Origin: an uncultured Bacteroidales bacterium
GTDB taxonomy: Bacteria; Bacteroidota; Bacteroidia; Bacteroidales; Bacteroidaceae
Assembly (NCBI GenBank): GCA_902801325.1
Contig: CADCHQ010000022.1
Span: forward strand, 1-53,173
Length of the DNA stretch: 53,173 nt
Direction: 5' to 3'
A program made the position numbers and the translations under genes. Positions 50,263 to 53,173 of the stretch are shown one piece after another. The notes below the pieces were generated by a model. That model ran no database searches. It was given only the letters and a program-made list of their open reading frames with translations, and was not told the origin of the DNA. Numbering within the stretch: the stretch's first letter is position 1; every line of letters starts with the position of its first letter.

Positions 50263-51366
50263 ATGAAAAAGTTCATTAAGTGGTCAGTTATTGCGTTGGT
50301 GGCTGCCATATTTGTAGGAACGTTTGTCTTCCTCTATCAGAAATCACGCCCAAAGGAGAAGGTTTACGAGGTCTCCACAGTACAAGTGAAGGATTTGGAG
50401 AAATCCACCATCGTCACGGGAAAGATAGAACCGCGCGATGAGGTCAACATCAAGCCTCAGATTTCGGGTATCATTGCCAATCTGTACAAGGAACCTGGAC
50501 AGATGGTGAAGAAGGATGAAATCATTGCCAAAGTGAAGGTGATTCCCGATATGGGAAGCCTGAACAGTGCGGAAAATCGTGTACGTCTGGCAGAGATTAA
50601 CCTTGCGCAGGCAGAGACTGATTTCCAGCGTATGGAAAAACTTTACCAGGACAAGGTGGTGAGTGCAGAAGAATACGAGAAGTCGCAAGTGGCTCTGAAG
50701 CAGGCCAAGAGCGAAATGATTAACAGTAAGGATGCGCTCAACATCGTGCGTGAAGGTATCTCACTGAGCAATGCCAAGATGAGTACGACACTGGTGCGTT
50801 CTACCGTCGACGGACTGATTCTGGACATTCCTGTCAAAGTGGGTAACTCTGTGATTCTCAGTAACTCGTTCAACGACGGTACCACCATTGCCACTGTGGC
50901 TGATATGTCGAATCTCATCTTCCATGGGAACATCGACGAGACTGAGGTGGGTCGCATCATCGAGGGCATGCCCGTTACCATCACGGTTGGTGCTGTTCAG
51001 AATCTGAAGATTCCTGCCCGTTTGGAGTACATCTCGCCTAAGGGACGTGAGACCAATGGTGCCAATCAGTTCGAGATTAAGGCGGCTTTGGCAGTGCCCG
51101 ACACCGTCAACCTGCGTTCTGGCTATGGTGCCAATGCCGAGATTGTGCTTGATCGCGTCAAGAAGGCCATCTGCGTGCCTGAGGCCGCATTGGAGTTTTC
51201 TGGCGACAGCACTTTCGTCTATGTGCTTACCGATTCCGTACCCCGACAGAAGTTCCTTCGTCGTCAGGTCGAGACGGGCTTGAGCAATGGCATCGATATT
51301 GAGATTCGCAGTGGAGTGAAAGTGGGAGAGAAGGTTCGTGGAATCCTAAAGGAGGACAAGAAGTAA
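50263..51366 (+). CDS. MacA/RND-type periplasmic adaptor
   Basis: A 367-residue membrane-fusion protein: one N-terminal transmembrane anchor (KWSVIALVAAIFVGTFVFLYQ), a lipoyl-type domain (KIEPRDEVNIKPQISGIIANLYKEPGQMVKK), a coiled-coil hairpin (about 95-185, rich in Ala/Gln/Glu), and beta-barrel and membrane-proximal domains. It bridges the permeases and TolC. The ATG at 50263 follows a run of CATAATCCGA/AATCAGAA units. An earlier ATG overlapping the permease gene lacks the signal anchor at its start. Confidence 0.93.
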   Translation: MKKFIKWSVIALVAAIFVGTFVFLYQKSRPKEKVYEVSTVQVKDLEKSTIVTGKIEPRDEVNIKPQISGIIANLYKEPGQMVKKDEIIAKVKVIPDMGSLNSAENRVRLAEINLAQAETDFQRMEKLYQDKVVSAEEYEKSQVALKQAKSEMINSKDALNIVREGISLSNAKMSTTLVRSTVDGLILDIPVKVGNSVILSNSFNDGTTIATVADMSNLIFHGNIDETEVGRIIEGMPVTITVGAVQNLKIPARLEYISPKGRETNGANQFEIKAALAVPDTVNLRSGYGANAEIVLDRVKKAICVPEAALEFSGDSTFVYVLTDSVPRQKFLRRQVETGLSNGIDIEIRSGVKVGEKVRGILKEDKK

Positions 51367-51399
51367 TGCTTAATGCATAATTCAAAATTCAATATTGTT

Positions 51400-52731
51400 A
51401 TGAAACGCATCGTGTTTGCAGCAGTGACTTTGATTCTTCACTCTTCATTCTTCATTTTTCACTCCCACGCCCAGCAGGCTCACGAGTGGACGTTGACAGA
51501 ATGCATTCAGTATGCACTTGCCCACAACCTCAACATCAAACAGCAGGAGGACAATGTGCGACAACAGGAGATTGCGCTAAGCACTTCTCGCAACAGCCGT
51601 TTGCCTGACCTTAACGGAAGCATAGGCGAGAACTTCAGTTTTGGTCGTGCGTTGACTGTGGACAATACCTATCAGAACCGTAATACGCAGAACACCAGTT
51701 TCAGTCTGGGTACAAGTGCGCCTCTCATCACGGGCGGACGCATTCCTGCTGACATCAAGATGCATCGTCTCAATCTTCAGGCTGCCCTGCAGGACTATGA
51801 ACATGCTCGTGAGAATGTCATGCTTGGTGTGACTTCGGCTTATCTCGAGGCCATCTATCAGAAGGATATGGTGGCTGTGGCTGAGCGTCAGGTGGAACTG
51901 AGTCAGGCACAGGTTCACAGAATGGAACTGCTCTTCCAGAACGATAAGGCTTCGGAGGCCGAACTGTCTCAGATTCGTTCTACCCTAAGCAGTGATGAAC
52001 TCTCGTTGACTCAACAGCAGAACAGTTACATGCTTGCCCTTTTGGAACTGTCACAACTTTTGGAACTGGAGACTCCTGATGGTTTTGATGTGGTTCGTCC
52101 TTTGGTAGAACAGGTTAAGGGTAGTGACTTGCCTTCTCCAGACCTTGTATATAGTGAAGCCGTAGGCATTAAACCGCAGATTCAGGCCGAACAAACTCGT
52201 TTGCAGAGTGCCGAGAAGGGTGTGCAGGTGGCCAAGAGTGCGCTTTATCCCTCGCTATACTTCAATGCAGGCATCGGAACCAGCTACTACAACACTTCCG
52301 GCTATGCCACAACGGGCTTCGGTCCCCAGCTTCGTGATAATTTCAACCAGTATTTCGGTGTGTCTCTTTCCGTTCCCATCTTCAATCGTCTGTCCACTCG
52401 CAACAATGTGCGTTCGGCTCGTTTGCAAGTTCATGCGCAGGAAGTCAGGTTGGAACAGGCGAAGAAGACACTATATAAGGAGATTCAGCAGGCCTATTAC
52501 AACGCTGTTGCCGCCAGCCGTCAGTGCGAGAGCAGTGATGTTGCACTCTCGAGTGCCCTTACGGCAATGAATCTCATGCAACGCAAATATGAGAATGGTA
52601 AGGCCACTGCTACAGAGTTTCAGGATGCTAAAACCAAGTATATGCGTGCCGAATCGCAACAGATTCAATCGCGCTATACCTATCTCTTCCGACAGAAAAT
52701 TCTCGACTTTTATCGAGGAAAACAACTGTAA
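51400..52731 (+). CDS. TolC-family outer-membrane efflux protein
   Basis: A 443-residue outer-membrane channel: signal peptide MKRIVFAAVTLILHSSFFIFHSHAQ, then two OEP repeats (about 30-225 and 240-440) with WTLTECIQYALAHNLNIKQQED and YLEAIYQKDMVAVAERQVELSQAQ; the second ends GKATATEFQDAKTKYMRAESQ. The signal peptide core is coded by a heptamer-like tract (TTCACTCTTCATTCTTCATT, 51437-51461), another case of a repeat inside a reading frame. Last gene of the efflux operon. Confidence 0.93.
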   Translation: MKRIVFAAVTLILHSSFFIFHSHAQQAHEWTLTECIQYALAHNLNIKQQEDNVRQQEIALSTSRNSRLPDLNGSIGENFSFGRALTVDNTYQNRNTQNTSFSLGTSAPLITGGRIPADIKMHRLNLQAALQDYEHARENVMLGVTSAYLEAIYQKDMVAVAERQVELSQAQVHRMELLFQNDKASEAELSQIRSTLSSDELSLTQQQNSYMLALLELSQLLELETPDGFDVVRPLVEQVKGSDLPSPDLVYSEAVGIKPQIQAEQTRLQSAEKGVQVAKSALYPSLYFNAGIGTSYYNTSGYATTGFGPQLRDNFNQYFGVSLSVPIFNRLSTRNNVRSARLQVHAQEVRLEQAKKTLYKEIQQAYYNAVAASRQCESSDVALSSALTAMNLMQRKYENGKATATEFQDAKTKYMRAESQQIQSRYTYLFRQKILDFYRGKQL

Positions 52732-52867
52732 TTCGTTTGCAATGGTCTTGCGTGACTAGATTTTCTCGCGTGTGCGCCCGCGGGTACCTTTATTTAATGT
52801 ATAGAGAGGGTGTTTTTTGTGAAATGAAGAAAAATGATAATATTTTGCAAAAAAGTTCTTAAAATAT

Positions 52868-52898
52868 TTTGTCAGTCCAAAAAAACGCCGTACCTTTG
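52868..52898 (+). promoter_or_regulatory. Promoter of the rRNA operon
   Basis: TTTG (52868-52871), 19 bases, TACCTTTG (52891-52898), a perfect consensus. A leader of about 180 bases, without recognisable gene, leads to the 16S start. The stretch 52732-52867 shows no gene or clear terminator. Confidence 0.85.
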
Positions 52899-53087
52899 CA
52901 CCCGCAAACGAGGAAAAAAGCTCAATTGCAAGCGATTTTTGACATATTTCCATAGACAAGAAGTAGTACAAGAAATGAGAATCGAACCGTCGATTCTGAA
53001 TGCGATAAACGAGTCCGATAATGCCGAGGGCAAACTCAGGTGTGCGCTTTCCTTTTTCTTTGCAAGAAGAAAATAAAAAAAGATAGT

Positions 53088-53173
53088 ACAATGAAGAGTT
53101 TGATCCTGGCTCAGGATGAACGCTAGCTACAGGCTTAACACATGCAAGTCGAGGGGCAGCATGAATCAAGCTT
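53088..53173 (+). rRNA. 16S ribosomal RNA, 5' end (cut by window)
   Basis: ATGAAGAGTTTGATCCTGGC then TCAGGATGAACGCTAGCTAC and AACACATGCAAGTCGAGGGG are the universal 16S 5' region; the CTACAGGCTTAACACATG text is of Prevotella/Bacteroides type. Only 86 bases are inside the window, which ends at a HindIII site, possibly an assembly or cloning edge. Confidence 0.95.

Noticed and set aside
52756..53169. Minus-strand frame of 137 codons over the rRNA leader
   Set aside because: It covers the rRNA promoter and the 16S 5' end in antisense and has no protein-like features.
53088..53173. Possibility that the 16S fragment is misassembled because the window ends in AAGCTT
   Set aside because: The promoter and leader before it are of the right kind and distance, so the rRNA start is genuine; the end is simply the window or contig edge.

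Overview
The window is Bacteroidales DNA, most likely Prevotella or a close relative. Promoters follow the Bacteroidetes form TTTG-N19-21-TAnnTTTG, clear Shine-Dalgarno sites are lacking, secreted proteins carry type IX-like C-terminal tails, and a UpxY antiterminator and a C10 protease are present. The last 86 bases are the start of a 16S rRNA gene of Prevotella type.

Layout. 1-700: remnants of two minus-strand genes and four 77-81 bp repeats. 0.7-3.2 kb: an orphan AAA/DUF4143 ATPase with a palindromic control region and a HigBA-like toxin-antitoxin pair. 3.3-6.6 kb: a C10 cysteine protease and three tiny tandem peptide genes. 7.0-13.7 kb: a redox operon behind a structured leader (flavodoxin, aldo-keto reductase, Fe-alcohol dehydrogenase, carboxymuconolactone decarboxylase-cupin, cyclophilin-like lipoprotein, FMN reductase, hydrolase, ABM monooxygenase). 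13.7-18.4 kb: a second FMN reductase, a small winged-helix protein, a CDF metal transporter, a CE15-like esterase and a TlpA-like thioredoxin. 18.6-22.4 kb: rpsO, a YfhO membrane protein, a probable stand-alone structured RNA of 6S type, and a small outer-membrane barrel. 22.4-33.7 kb: a surface-polysaccharide locus. Its upxY-ugd-flippase-acyltransferase-GT14 operon starts directly behind tRNA-Pro, a second minus-strand operon holds three glycosyltransferases, and plus-strand acyltransferases and a LicD gene lie between them. 33.8-37.0 kb: tRNA-Phe, argR, PspC, an XRE-cupin regulator and an acyl-CoA ligase. 37.0-42.8 kb: a repeat-rich gap, SulP, POT and EamA transporters and two small genes. 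43.3-52.7 kb: a GntR(YtrA)-linked ABC exporter running into lipoproteins and a MacAB-TolC efflux operon. 52.9 kb to the end: rRNA promoter and 16S start.

The most striking non-coding signals are these: the 160-nt self-contained RNA at 21646-21803; the closed multi-hairpin leader of the redox operon; three promoters in the polysaccharide locus whose -7 boxes touch the start codon (likely leaderless mRNAs); UpxY with no visible promoter of its own behind tRNA-Pro; a 198-bp element with perfect 26-bp inverted ends; and heptamer tandem tracts and GC-rich REP-like hairpins that sit between genes and also appear in frame inside several coding sequences. All functions are inferred from reading the sequence; no database search was run.
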